From Actinomycetota bacterium (lineage in GTDB: Bacteria > Actinomycetota > Actinomycetes > Nanopelagicales > Nanopelagicaceae), in assembly GCA_009699795.1 (NCBI GenBank), contig WLNK01000005.1, positions 1 through 24,426 of the forward strand: DNA of 24,426 nt, in the 5' to 3' direction. This document shows positions 15,160 through 22,110 of this stretch, piece by piece. How positions within the stretch are numbered: the first letter of the stretch is position 1; each line of letters begins with the position of its first letter. The notes below the pieces were generated by a model. The model was not told the origin of the DNA. It was given only the letters and a program-made list of their open reading frames with translations, and made no database searches. A program made the position numbers and the translations under genes.

Positions 15160-16384
15160 GCCTCTACTTTTAGCTTGCTTATTACTTCTCTCAACCGCTA
15201 GCCACGCAATCGCAGATGATGCGGCTCCTGCATCTTTTTCATTTACCGGTTCAGGCTATGGGCACGGTGTTGGTTTGAGTCAGATTGGCGGTAGGGCAAA
15301 GGCCCTTGCTGGTGAGACCAGTACTTCGATACTCAGTTATTACTTTCCAGGAAGTTCAATTGGAATTTCAGATGAAACCCAAACCATGCGAATCAATATT
15401 GGACATTTATTGACTTCGGCAAAATTGCGCACCGATTCAATTGGTGGCTCAGTAAATGTCTATGAGGGGTATTTAACTGAAACTCAAACCGCGCAGCCCA
15501 TCATGGTTCATGCACCCCGCCAAATATTTCAACTTCAATTATCAGGAGCCTCAATCGCGCTCACATCAAGAGTAGGCAAAGTTGTGACTCCCGTATCTAC
15601 TGCAAAGAGTTTTACCTTCAGGTGGAGTGGAACTAGAAATCTAGATGGACCTCCGTCACTCATTGCCTTCACTTCTGGGACATCAACAGTTAAGTATCGA
15701 CATGGCCAGATTCAGGCAAAAGTTGTTAAAGATAAAATTTTGGGTAACCGAATTGAAGTAACAAACACCCTCAGATTAAAAGACGAATATCTCTACGGAG
15801 TGAGCGAGGTGCCCTCATCGTGGCCTGCAGCAATGCTGGATGCACAAGTCATTGCCTCACGTACTTATGCGCTCACTCGAGGCGCAAAGGTTCGCGCAGC
15901 CTGCGATTGCAACTTATACGGGAGCATCACAGATCAAACTTATGCAGGATTTTCAAAAGAAAATGAACCCATCTACGGGGCTCTTTGGAAAGCGGCGGTC
16001 GATCGAACTGCTGGTCAAGTAATTACATTTAACGGCGCACTTATGACAACGTATTTCACTTCTTCAACCGGGGGAGTAACTGAGACTGTAGAAAATGCAT
16101 GGGGTACGCCGACTCCTAATTCACTAAGCGTTCCAGATGCTTCTAGTGCAGACATCACATTAAATCCAAGGTATGCAACCTGGTCTGCCAAAGTTGATCA
16201 GAAAGTTCTCGCCGCAGCATTTCTATTGCCTAATGTTGTGGAACTAGAGATTTTAAATAGAAATGCAACTGGAACAGTTAGTCAGATTCAGGCGACTTCT
16301 AATTCCGGAAAAACTTCCGTGCTTCGCGGAGAAATATTTAGAAGTCGAGCAAAGATTCCTTCAGCCTGGTTTAACTTAGTTTGA
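15146..16384 (+). CDS. Secreted SpoIID/LytB-domain protein
   Basis: Exported protein of the SpoIID/LytB family; SpoIID itself is a peptidoglycan lytic transglycosylase. The 412 residues begin with a signal peptide (hydrophobic about 5-18, AxA-like site near 19-23). GYGHGVGLSQIGG is at 37-49, and the SpoIID core at about 205-330 includes EVPSSWPAAMLDAQVIASRTYAL (starting at Glu221, the position of the catalytic Glu in SpoIID), cited as positions 221-243. CDCNLYGSITDQTYAG (253-268) and SSTGGVTE (306-313) follow. Two starts are possible, 15146 and 15152. It overlaps the exporter ATPase gene by 14 bp, so it belongs to the same operon. The organism need not sporulate: this form is widespread in non-sporulating actinobacteria, where the role is unclear. 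Confidence 0.86.
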   Translation: MRMFKPLLLACLLLLSTASHAIADDAAPASFSFTGSGYGHGVGLSQIGGRAKALAGETSTSILSYYFPGSSIGISDETQTMRINIGHLLTSAKLRTDSIGGSVNVYEGYLTETQTAQPIMVHAPRQIFQLQLSGASIALTSRVGKVVTPVSTAKSFTFRWSGTRNLDGPPSLIAFTSGTSTVKYRHGQIQAKVVKDKILGNRIEVTNTLRLKDEYLYGVSEVPSSWPAAMLDAQVIASRTYALTRGAKVRAACDCNLYGSITDQTYAGFSKENEPIYGALWKAAVDRTAGQVITFNGALMTTYFTSSTGGVTETVENAWGTPTPNSLSVPDASSADITLNPRYATWSAKVDQKVLAAAFLLPNVVELEILNRNATGTVSQIQATSNSGKTSVLRGEIFRSRAKIPSAWFNLV

Positions 16385-17299
16385 GTGAAGAATTGAATTA
16401 AGCCCGCCCCATGTGCCTGTACGCATAACCACTTCTAGTCCGCCATCGAGTGAGTTGCGGCGAAATAGTAAGTTGCTTGCACCTGAAAGAGATTTTGCTT
16501 TAACAATTTCACCATCCGGGAGCTTAATTTTGGCAGCTGCGGTTATATAAGTTCCGGATTCAATAACGCAGTTATTACCGAGTGAAATTCCGAGGCCAGA
16601 ATTTGCGCCGAGCAAACAATTTTCTCCAATTGATATTACTTCTTTCCCGCCTCCACTAAGGGTGCCCATGATTGAAGCACCACCCCCAATGTCGCTGCCA
16701 TTTCCAACTGTCACACCAGCAGAGATTCGACCTTCAACCATTGAGGTTCCAAGTGTTCCCGCATTGAAATTTACGAAACCTTCGTGCATGACTGTTGTAC
16801 CTGAAGCAAGGTGAGCACCGAGACGAACGCGATCTGCATCTGCAATGCGAACACCTGATGGAACAACGTAATCAACCATTCGCGGAAATTTATCAACGCT
16901 TAGAACTGTTACATGCCCGTATTTGGCTTTTAATCCTGCACGCACTTCTTCGAAACCATCAACAGCACATGGGCCAGCCGAGGTCCAAACAACATTTGCA
17001 AGAAGCCCAAAGATTCCTTCGACAGAGAGTCCATGTGGCTTGATCAATCGATGGGAAAGTAAGTGAAGACGAAGATATGCATCTTTTGCATCAGTAGGTG
17101 CAGCGCTTAAATCAATTTCAACTGAAACGATCTCACGACTAACTTTTCTAATTTCATCTTTGCCGACAAGAGTTTTAAGTACTTGTGGCACCTCTTTTGT
17201 TAGTCCACCAAGAATTGGTGCGGGAAACCAGACATCAAGGACTGTGCTGCCTGAGAGTGTTGCAATTCCATGACCTGAAGCTGTGATTGGTGAAGACAT
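16376..17299 (-). CDS. dapD: Tetrahydrodipicolinate N-succinyltransferase (actinobacterial type)
   Basis: Transfers succinyl from succinyl-CoA to tetrahydrodipicolinate in lysine and meso-diaminopimelate synthesis. The 307 residues have an N-terminal alpha/beta domain ending in a left-handed beta helix of hexapeptide repeats, seen as TVMHEGFVNFNAGTLG, VGNGSDIGGGASIMG and IGENCLLGANSGLGISLGNN (190-270 region). The opening ASGHGIATLSGSTVLDVWFPAP resembles actinobacterial DapD rather than the E. coli form. Its tail overlaps the SpoIID gene by 9 bp. TAGGCT ends 6 nt before the ATG without a Shine-Dalgarno sequence, indicating a leaderless mRNA. In Mycobacterium dapD also lies close to a LOG gene (from memory). 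Confidence 0.94.
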   Translation of the reverse strand: MSSPITASGHGIATLSGSTVLDVWFPAPILGGLTKEVPQVLKTLVGKDEIRKVSREIVSVEIDLSAAPTDAKDAYLRLHLLSHRLIKPHGLSVEGIFGLLANVVWTSAGPCAVDGFEEVRAGLKAKYGHVTVLSVDKFPRMVDYVVPSGVRIADADRVRLGAHLASGTTVMHEGFVNFNAGTLGTSMVEGRISAGVTVGNGSDIGGGASIMGTLSGGGKEVISIGENCLLGANSGLGISLGNNCVIESGTYITAAAKIKLPDGEIVKAKSLSGASNLLFRRNSLDGGLEVVMRTGTWGGLNSILHSN

Positions 17300-17305
17300 G
17301 CGCTA

Positions 17306-17311
17306 AGCCTA
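17306..17311 (-). promoter_or_regulatory. -10 box (TAGGCT) of dapD
   Basis: On the minus strand TAGGCT ends 6 nt before the dapD ATG at 17299. The hexamer and spacing are identical to the LCP gene at 12499-12504. Confidence 0.55.
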
Positions 17312-17316
17312 ACCCC

Positions 17317-17322
17317 TATTCT
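17317..17322 (+). promoter_or_regulatory. -10 box (TATTCT) of the LOG gene
   Basis: TATTCT ends 7 nt before the ATG at 17330. It lies only 5 bp from the opposing dapD -10 box, so the two promoters are back to back in a 30-bp gap. Confidence 0.55.
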
Positions 17323-17329
17323 TTCGTGC

Positions 17330-17875
17330 ATGCGTATCGCCGTTTACTGCTCGTCATCGCAGCAAATAGATTCTCGTTATATCGAGCAGGCGTTCGAGTT
17401 GGGTGTAGAAATAGCAAGTCGCGGTTGGGAATTGGTTACAGGTGGTGGCCAATTTTCATCTATGGGCGCCGTATCCAAAGGCGCTCGCTCAAAAGGCGGT
17501 CACACAATCGGTGTGATTCCTCAGAGGTTGGTTGATATTGAATATGCAGACCACGGTAGCGATGAACTTCATATCGTCGATTCCATGAGAACTCGTAAAG
17601 CGATGATGGAGGATCTATCTGATGCTTTTATTGCACTACCCGGTGGCGCTGGCACGTTAGAAGAGCTCTTTGAAATTTGGGTGGGGAGATATCTTTCATT
17701 TCACGATAAGCCTGTGATTATTCTTGACTCATTTGGAATCTACAAACCACTCAAAGAGTTAGTTTCACATCTTGCTCAAGAAAAATTCTTACGACCTGGG
17801 CAGATAGATATTTTGCACTGGACAACATCAATCGAGGAAGCGCTCTCCGTCGTTGAATCTCACACGAACAATTAA
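17330..17875 (+). CDS. LOG family (TIGR00730) nucleoside 5'-monophosphate phosphoribohydrolase
   Basis: Predicted to cleave purine nucleoside 5'-monophosphates (in plants and some bacteria, cytokinin riboside monophosphates) to base and ribose phosphate. The 181 residues carry the two active-site motifs: SMRTRKAMMEDLSDAFIALPG (85-105), cited as positions with key residues Arg89-Lys90, and PGGAGTLEE (104-112). The N-terminal AVYCSSS and VTGGGQFSSMGAVSKGA nucleotide-fold elements are also typical. Length is normal. The older annotation as lysine decarboxylase is wrong for this family. Its 3' end overlaps the SRPBCC gene by 23 bp. The physiological substrate in actinobacteria is not settled. Confidence 0.92.
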   Translation: MRIAVYCSSSQQIDSRYIEQAFELGVEIASRGWELVTGGGQFSSMGAVSKGARSKGGHTIGVIPQRLVDIEYADHGSDELHIVDSMRTRKAMMEDLSDAFIALPGGAGTLEELFEIWVGRYLSFHDKPVIILDSFGIYKPLKELVSHLAQEKFLRPGQIDILHWTTSIEEALSVVESHTNN

Positions 17876-18320
17876 CGTAACGCTCACGATTCCAGTGAGC
17901 AAAGTTAAATTATGGTCATTTGTCGCAGACTGGGAGAGTCAAGGCGATTGGATGCTTCAAACTAAAGTCTGGGTTACATCAACAATTCGCGAAGGTGTTG
18001 GAACTTCGATTGAAGCATTTACCGGTCCGCTATATAAGTTTTATCCAAAGTTTTCTAAGTTGGGATTACTCGATCTCATGACGGTTACAAAATGGAATCC
18101 GCCGCACTCGTGCGATGTCCAACATACAGGGGCCATAATTAAAGGTACGGGCACTTTTGAACTTGTTGAGATTGAACCAAATGAAACTAGATTTAATTGG
18201 TCAGAGACAGTGATATTCCCAAAGTCACTTCTATTTTTAGCCATCCCGCTGCTCTGGGCGGTAAAGATTGGCGTAATAATTTCGCTACTCCGCTTGCGGA
18301 AGAAAGCAATGTCGGCCTAA
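17853..18320 (+). CDS. SRPBCC (START/polyketide-cyclase-like) family protein
   Basis: Likely small-ligand-binding protein of the SRPBCC fold, 155 residues from a TTG start. A first strand (TRTINVTLTIPVSKVKLWSFV) leads into helices. DWESQGDWM, then several strands (VGTSIEAFTGP, MTVTKWNPPHSCDVQH, GTGTFELVEIEPNETRFNWSET), and a long C-terminal hydrophobic helix (about 122-147) with a basic end follow, in typical SRPBCC order. The start is uncertain: GTG at 17895 would cut away the first strand, so the TTG, which overlaps LOG by 23 bp, is preferred. No ligand or reaction can be named. The hydrophobic C-terminus might contact membrane, but a long C-terminal helix is normal in this fold. Confidence 0.75.
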   Translation: MNLTRTINVTLTIPVSKVKLWSFVADWESQGDWMLQTKVWVTSTIREGVGTSIEAFTGPLYKFYPKFSKLGLLDLMTVTKWNPPHSCDVQHTGAIIKGTGTFELVEIEPNETRFNWSETVIFPKSLLFLAIPLLWAVKIGVIISLLRLRKKAMSA

Positions 18321-18326
18321 CGCGGG

Positions 18327-18332
18327 TAACCT
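18327..18332 (+). promoter_or_regulatory. -10 box (TAACCT) of the small sigma-like gene
   Basis: TAACCT ends 6 nt before the GTG at 18339 with no Shine-Dalgarno sequence, in an 18-bp gap after the SRPBCC stop. Confidence 0.45.
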
Positions 18333-18338
18333 CGTCTT

Positions 18339-18557
18339 GTGAGTGCAAAGGGCAAGCAAGCGAACGGCGGTAATCCAACCTCGCTTGCAGAATTAATTGC
18401 ATCGCTTCCTGAAGAGGAGCGAATAATTTTGACTTTGCATTACCTTCGCTCATTATCAAGTTCGCAAATTGCAGAGTTACTCAGAGTCCCTGAAAGGTCA
18501 GTTGTCGTCGTAATTGCGGCAGGAAAAGCACGCCTGACTTCCCATCTAGGTCTGTAG
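18339..18557 (+). CDS. Small sigma-70 region 4-like protein
   Basis: A 72-residue protein from GTG. Residues about 15-68 match sigma-70 region 4: SLPEEERIILTLHYLRSLSSSQIAELLRVPE gives the two helices before the recognition helix (residues 23-53), followed by RSVVVVIAAGKARL. Region 2 is absent, so it cannot be a stand-alone sigma factor. Where ECF sigma factors usually have TVKSRLSRAR, this protein has SVVVVIAAGK, losing most basic residues that contact -35 DNA. It may work through protein contacts, as an anti-sigma or RNA-polymerase-binding piece, or be a remnant. A remnant is less likely because the reading frame is intact and has its own -10 box. Function is unknown; domain similarity is clear. 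Confidence 0.75.
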   Translation: MSAKGKQANGGNPTSLAELIASLPEEERIILTLHYLRSLSSSQIAELLRVPERSVVVVIAAGKARLTSHLGL

Positions 18558-18593
18558 CCAGAGCCTCGATTTCATCTCAGCGGGTAAATGCGA

Positions 18594-18602
18594 GATACTT
18601 AT
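18594..18602 (+). promoter_or_regulatory. Possible -10 region of the DUF3117 gene
   Basis: GATACTTAT offers overlapping -10-like hexamers (GATACT and TACTTA) about 43-50 nt before the ATG, in the 87-bp gap 18558-18644. No convincing -35 box was found, so this is tentative. Nothing else was recognised in the gap except the ribosome site at 18631-18638. Confidence 0.25.
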
Positions 18603-18630
18603 CCCTCGTTTGCGACCAAAGTTTGACGAT

Positions 18631-18638
18631 AAAAGGAG
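18631..18638 (+). promoter_or_regulatory. Ribosome binding site of the DUF3117 gene
   Basis: AAAAGGAG lies 6 nt before the ATG at 18645. It is one of the few clear Shine-Dalgarno sequences in the plus-strand genes of this window and suggests strong, leadered translation. Confidence 0.75.
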
Positions 18639-18644
18639 TTCCCC

Positions 18645-18824
18645 ATGGCAGCCATGAAGCCTCGTACCGGTGATGGACCTATGGAAGTCACTAAGGAAGC
18701 ACGCTCACTCGTTATGCGAATTCCACTAGAAGGCGGAGGGCGCCTAGTCGTAGAGCTCAACGCTCAAGAAGCAAACAACCTCAGCGCTGCACTTGAAGCC
18801 GCTGTTCAACTTATCAAGAAGTAA
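18645..18824 (+). CDS. DUF3117 family protein
   Basis: A 59-residue protein of the actinobacteria-specific DUF3117 family, related to M. tuberculosis Rv1211 (from memory). It starts MAAMKPRTGDGPMEVTKE, which is the family hallmark, then SLVMRIPLEGGGRLVVELNAQE and a C-terminal helix with ALEAAVQLIKK. These parts overlap a single compact strand-strand-helix fold. No membrane segment or enzymatic motif is visible. A strong ribosome site and a gap of 87 bp upstream suggest it has its own promoter. It is followed 11 bp later by pepA. Function is unknown in the family. Confidence 0.92.
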   Translation: MAAMKPRTGDGPMEVTKEARSLVMRIPLEGGGRLVVELNAQEANNLSAALEAAVQLIKK

Positions 18825-18835
18825 ATTATCTGCGC

Positions 18836-20320
18836 GTGAGCACTCTCGCTGCCTTGGCGCCTTCACAAGAAGCGCTCTTTGAAGCAGATTTAATTGCAAT
18901 CGGATTTATAAAAAACGACTCTCTTTTCGAATTTCCTGCCCACAAATCTCTGATTAAGAATCTAGAAGCCACCTTTGATGTATCGCTTCGAGATGAACTA
19001 AATTTTTTTAGCGCAACTGGAAAAGTTGGCGAAATATTTGAAATTCCAATTTCGTCATCGCAATATGCATTAGATCGAATTTATTTGGTCGGCCTTGGTG
19101 ATGAAAGTGAAAGTGCGCTTCGAGGTGCTGGTTCAGCACTTGGCAGAAAAGTTCGAGGCAAAGCTGTCGAGCTCGCCGCGATTTGTGTGGAAGCCAAATC
19201 AAAGGTTCGCACATTTGCGATTGCCCTAAATCTTGGAACGTATCAGTGGAACTTAAAGACTGGCGCACAAATTGAAATACCTGCACTTTCAGTGGTTACA
19301 GGAGAATCTAAACTTTTAGAAGAAGCAGCAACGATTGCAAAGGCAATTACTCGAGCACGGGATTTAATCCATACGCCATCAAATATAAAGAATCCAAAGT
19401 GGCTAGCAGATGAGGCGAGTAAAATTGCAGAAGAAAATAATTTGCATATTGAAGTTTTCGCGGGAAGAGAGTTAAAAGAATTCGGTGGAATTCGCGCTGT
19501 AGGCGGATCATCTCCAAAACCAGGGCCTCGCTTCGTAAAAATATCTTATGAGCCAGCGGGCAAGAAGCGTTCATCTGTTTTGCTCCCACACGTGGTGATC
19601 GTCGGCAAAGGAATCACATTCGATACGGGCGGTGTTTCACTTAAGCGTCCATATGAAAATATGACTGCAATGAAAAGCGATATGGCTGGTGCGGCGGCGG
19701 CACTTGCAACCATAAGCGCGCTTCCAGAATTACAACCAAAGGTTCGAGTAACAGTATTAATGGCACTTGCCGAAAATGCGCTTTCAGGTAGTGCTCAAAG
19801 GCCAAGCGATGTCATTAAACATTACGGAGGAACGAGCGTTGAAGTTATTAACACCGATGCCGAGGGCAGACTTGTTTTGGCAGATGCCTTAGCTTATGCA
19901 GATTTAAATTTAGATCCAGATTATCTTTTCGATCTGGCAACACTTACGGGAGCGGCGACACTTGGCCTCGGCCGCCAATATGCAGCTATGTATACGCGAG
20001 ATAACAAATTGGCAGAGGTGCTGCATTCAATCGGTGAATTAAACGGTGATCGAGTTTGGCATATGCCTCTTGTTGACGAATACAGCGATGCGTTGGAAAG
20101 TGACATTGCCGATTTGAATCACACAGCTAATAAAGGTGACTATTCTGCAGGATCTGTAACCGCAGCTCTTTTCCTCGAAAAATTTGTAGGAGAACGAAAT
20201 TGGGTTCACCTCGATATTGCAGGTCCGGCACGAAGTGAAAGCGACACGGGAGAAAATCCAAAAGGCGGAACCGGTTTTGGGGTCCGTTTGCTCATTGACT
20301 GGATAACATCGCTCTCGTGA
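18836..20320 (+). CDS. pepA: Leucyl aminopeptidase (M17 family)
   Basis: Cytoplasmic two-metal aminopeptidase that removes N-terminal residues from peptides. The 494 residues from GTG have the M17 N-domain (about 1-165) and catalytic C-domain. Active-site residues, by analogy with E. coli PepA, are Lys258 and Asp263 in VGKGITFDTGG, Lys270, Asp282 in KSDMAGAAA, and Asp341, Glu343 and Arg345 in the signature NTDAEGRL (339-346). All are present, so it should be active. The start has a possible -10 (TAAATT, 18822-18827) 8 nt upstream and no clear Shine-Dalgarno sequence. It overlaps the methyltransferase gene by 4 bp (GTGA). I do not recall pepA at this place in Mycobacterium, so it may be an insertion into a conserved gene order. 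Confidence 0.96.
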   Translation: MSTLAALAPSQEALFEADLIAIGFIKNDSLFEFPAHKSLIKNLEATFDVSLRDELNFFSATGKVGEIFEIPISSSQYALDRIYLVGLGDESESALRGAGSALGRKVRGKAVELAAICVEAKSKVRTFAIALNLGTYQWNLKTGAQIEIPALSVVTGESKLLEEAATIAKAITRARDLIHTPSNIKNPKWLADEASKIAEENNLHIEVFAGRELKEFGGIRAVGGSSPKPGPRFVKISYEPAGKKRSSVLLPHVVIVGKGITFDTGGVSLKRPYENMTAMKSDMAGAAAALATISALPELQPKVRVTVLMALAENALSGSAQRPSDVIKHYGGTSVEVINTDAEGRLVLADALAYADLNLDPDYLFDLATLTGAATLGLGRQYAAMYTRDNKLAEVLHSIGELNGDRVWHMPLVDEYSDALESDIADLNHTANKGDYSAGSVTAALFLEKFVGERNWVHLDIAGPARSESDTGENPKGGTGFGVRLLIDWITSLS

Positions 20321-20943
20321 TTATCGATCCGCATTCCTATGCAGAAACCTTCATTGTTGAAAATGAAGTCAAGCAATCTGCACGTGCGCGAGGAGTAGAA
20401 ATTGGTGTTACGGATACAAGTTCTGGAACTGGTGCGTATTTAAAGCATCTAGCGCATATTCTCTCCGCACAATCGGTTGTCGAAATAGGCACAGGCTCAG
20501 GTGTTGGGGCTCTATGGGTTCTTGAAGGAATGATGACAAGTGGCACCTTGACTTCCATAGATGATGAAATGGAACATAGCAACGCAGCAAAGATGGCTTT
20601 TCAAGATGCCGACATTGCACAATCAAGGTTTCGCCTCATAACAAATCCGGTGATGGATGTAATGACAAAGCTCACTGATCGCGCTTACGACTTAGTGATT
20701 TTTAGACATAACCCAGAAGATATTTCTTATGCCGCAAATGAAGCGCACAGAATCCTTCGAAGCGGTGGAGTATTTGTCATTGACAACTTTTTTGGAGGAG
20801 GAAAAGTTTCTGATCCTGCCCAGCGAGATCCAAAGACTGTTGCCCTTCGCGATGCTGGGAAACTTATTAAAAATGACTCCGAACATTGGGTGACTTCACT
20901 CATACCAGTCGGCGATGGTTTGTTACTTGCAACTAAGTTGTAG
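20317..20943 (+). CDS. O-methyltransferase family protein (class I SAM-dependent)
   Basis: Rossmann-fold methyltransferase of the cation-dependent O-methyltransferase family (caffeoyl-CoA/catechol type; mycobacterial relative Rv1220c, from memory). The 208 residues from GTG carry SAM motif I VVEIGTGSGVGALWVLEG (54-71), an acidic ribose-binding site (SIDDE, 80-84), and LRSGGVFVIDNFFGGGKV near the end with the DN metal-binding pair. The usual DADK metal-site motif is replaced by a diverged FRHNPED, so metal dependence is uncertain. It overlaps pepA by 4 bp, implying coupled translation. The substrate is unknown. Confidence 0.88.
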   Translation: MIIDPHSYAETFIVENEVKQSARARGVEIGVTDTSSGTGAYLKHLAHILSAQSVVEIGTGSGVGALWVLEGMMTSGTLTSIDDEMEHSNAAKMAFQDADIAQSRFRLITNPVMDVMTKLTDRAYDLVIFRHNPEDISYAANEAHRILRSGGVFVIDNFFGGGKVSDPAQRDPKTVALRDAGKLIKNDSEHWVTSLIPVGDGLLLATKL

Positions 20944-20955
20944 GAAGATACACAC

Positions 20956-22077
20956 ATGAGCGATATGCATTCATCGGGACCGTGGTGGATTCCTGCATCG
21001 GGGCAGAATAAAACTTCAGGCATTTCCCGCGGTAACGCAGTTATCCTCGCAGTAATTGCTGGTCTTATTGGTGGAGTCTTTGGCGCTTCTTCTTCGGGAT
21101 CTCTATTTGGACATTCAATAAAACTCTCTTCAGTTTCTTCAGCCATCGAACGTCCACCTGGCTCAGTTGCAGATATTGCTAAGAGAGTAATCCCATCTGT
21201 GGTTTCTATATCTGCAAAAACCGGTTCAAACGGATCGACCGGAACAGGATTTGTTATTGATAGCGCCGGTTACATTCTTACAAATAATCACGTTGTAGCA
21301 GATGCCGTGACAAGTGGCGGCAAAATCGAAGTCCAACTTAACGATGGACGCAAATTTGGCGCTTCTGTCATTGGTCGCGATGCATCATACGATTTAGCAG
21401 TTTTAAAGATTTCAACATCAGGTTTAACTGCACTCACATTTGGCGATAGCGATAAAGTAGTTGTTGGAGATTCAGTCATAGCAATTGGTTCTCCACTTGG
21501 CCTATCGGGCACCGTGACCCTTGGAATCATCAGCGCTAAAGATCGAGCAGTAACGGCTGGAGAAACTGGTAGCCAGAACTCATTTATTAACGCCCTTCAA
21601 ACCGATGCAGCAATAAATCCTGGAAACTCTGGGGGGCCACTTGTAGATGCAACAGGGGCAGTCATTGGAGTTAACTCCGCAATTGCAACTCTCGGATCCG
21701 CGTTTGGATCTCAGAGTGGATCTATTGGATTGGGATTTGCGATTCCGATTAACCAAGCACGAAAGACTGCGGAGCAATTAATTAAGAATGGAAAAGCAAC
21801 TTATCCAGTTATGGGAGTCTCACTTGATATGCAATATCAAGGTGAAGGTGCAAAAGTCGCAACTACAGCGGATGCAATATTGCCGAACGGTCCAGCAGCT
21901 AAGGCTGGCTTAAAAGCCGGAGACATTATTACCAAATTTGAGGGCCGAACAATTGCAGCCGCAGATGAACTCATTGTTGCAATCCGCGCAAAAAGCGTTG
22001 GTGACAAAGTTCATCTTACTTATCTTCGCCAAGGCAAGAGCTATCAAGTCACACTCGTGCTCTCAGTTAGCAAATAA
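20956..22077 (+). CDS. htrA: HtrA/DegP-like membrane serine protease with PDZ domain
   Basis: Envelope quality-control protease. The 373 residues have a short cytoplasmic tail with WW, a transmembrane segment at about 28-46, a Ser-rich linker, a trypsin-like domain at about 70-275 and one PDZ domain at about 285-370. The catalytic triad is complete: His112 in TNNHVVADA, Asp146 in YDLAVLKI and Ser225 in NPGNSGGPL. GGAAG-like purine sequence (TAGGAAG, 20941-20947) lies 8 nt before the ATG. In mycobacteria htrA follows sigE and rseA; here it follows the methyltransferase directly, with no sigma/anti-sigma pair. It is followed by tatB 33 bp downstream, as in mycobacteria. Confidence 0.95.
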   Translation: MSDMHSSGPWWIPASGQNKTSGISRGNAVILAVIAGLIGGVFGASSSGSLFGHSIKLSSVSSAIERPPGSVADIAKRVIPSVVSISAKTGSNGSTGTGFVIDSAGYILTNNHVVADAVTSGGKIEVQLNDGRKFGASVIGRDASYDLAVLKISTSGLTALTFGDSDKVVVGDSVIAIGSPLGLSGTVTLGIISAKDRAVTAGETGSQNSFINALQTDAAINPGNSGGPLVDATGAVIGVNSAIATLGSAFGSQSGSIGLGFAIPINQARKTAEQLIKNGKATYPVMGVSLDMQYQGEGAKVATTADAILPNGPAAKAGLKAGDIITKFEGRTIAAADELIVAIRAKSVGDKVHLTYLRQGKSYQVTLVLSVSK

Positions 22078-22098
22078 GTAAAATTCCGCTAAGCCCAG

Positions 22099-22104
22099 TA
22101 GTAT
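22099..22104 (+). promoter_or_regulatory. -10 box (TAGTAT) of tatB-mrp
   Basis: TAGTAT ends 6 nt before the tatB ATG at 22111, in a 33-bp gap after htrA, with no Shine-Dalgarno sequence. A separate leaderless promoter for tatB-mrp is likely. Confidence 0.55.
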
Positions 22105-22110
22105 CCAGCC

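Noticed and set aside
20727..21146. 139-codon open frame antisense to the methyltransferase and htrA
   Set aside because: Crosses two confident genes on the other strand and shows no family motif.
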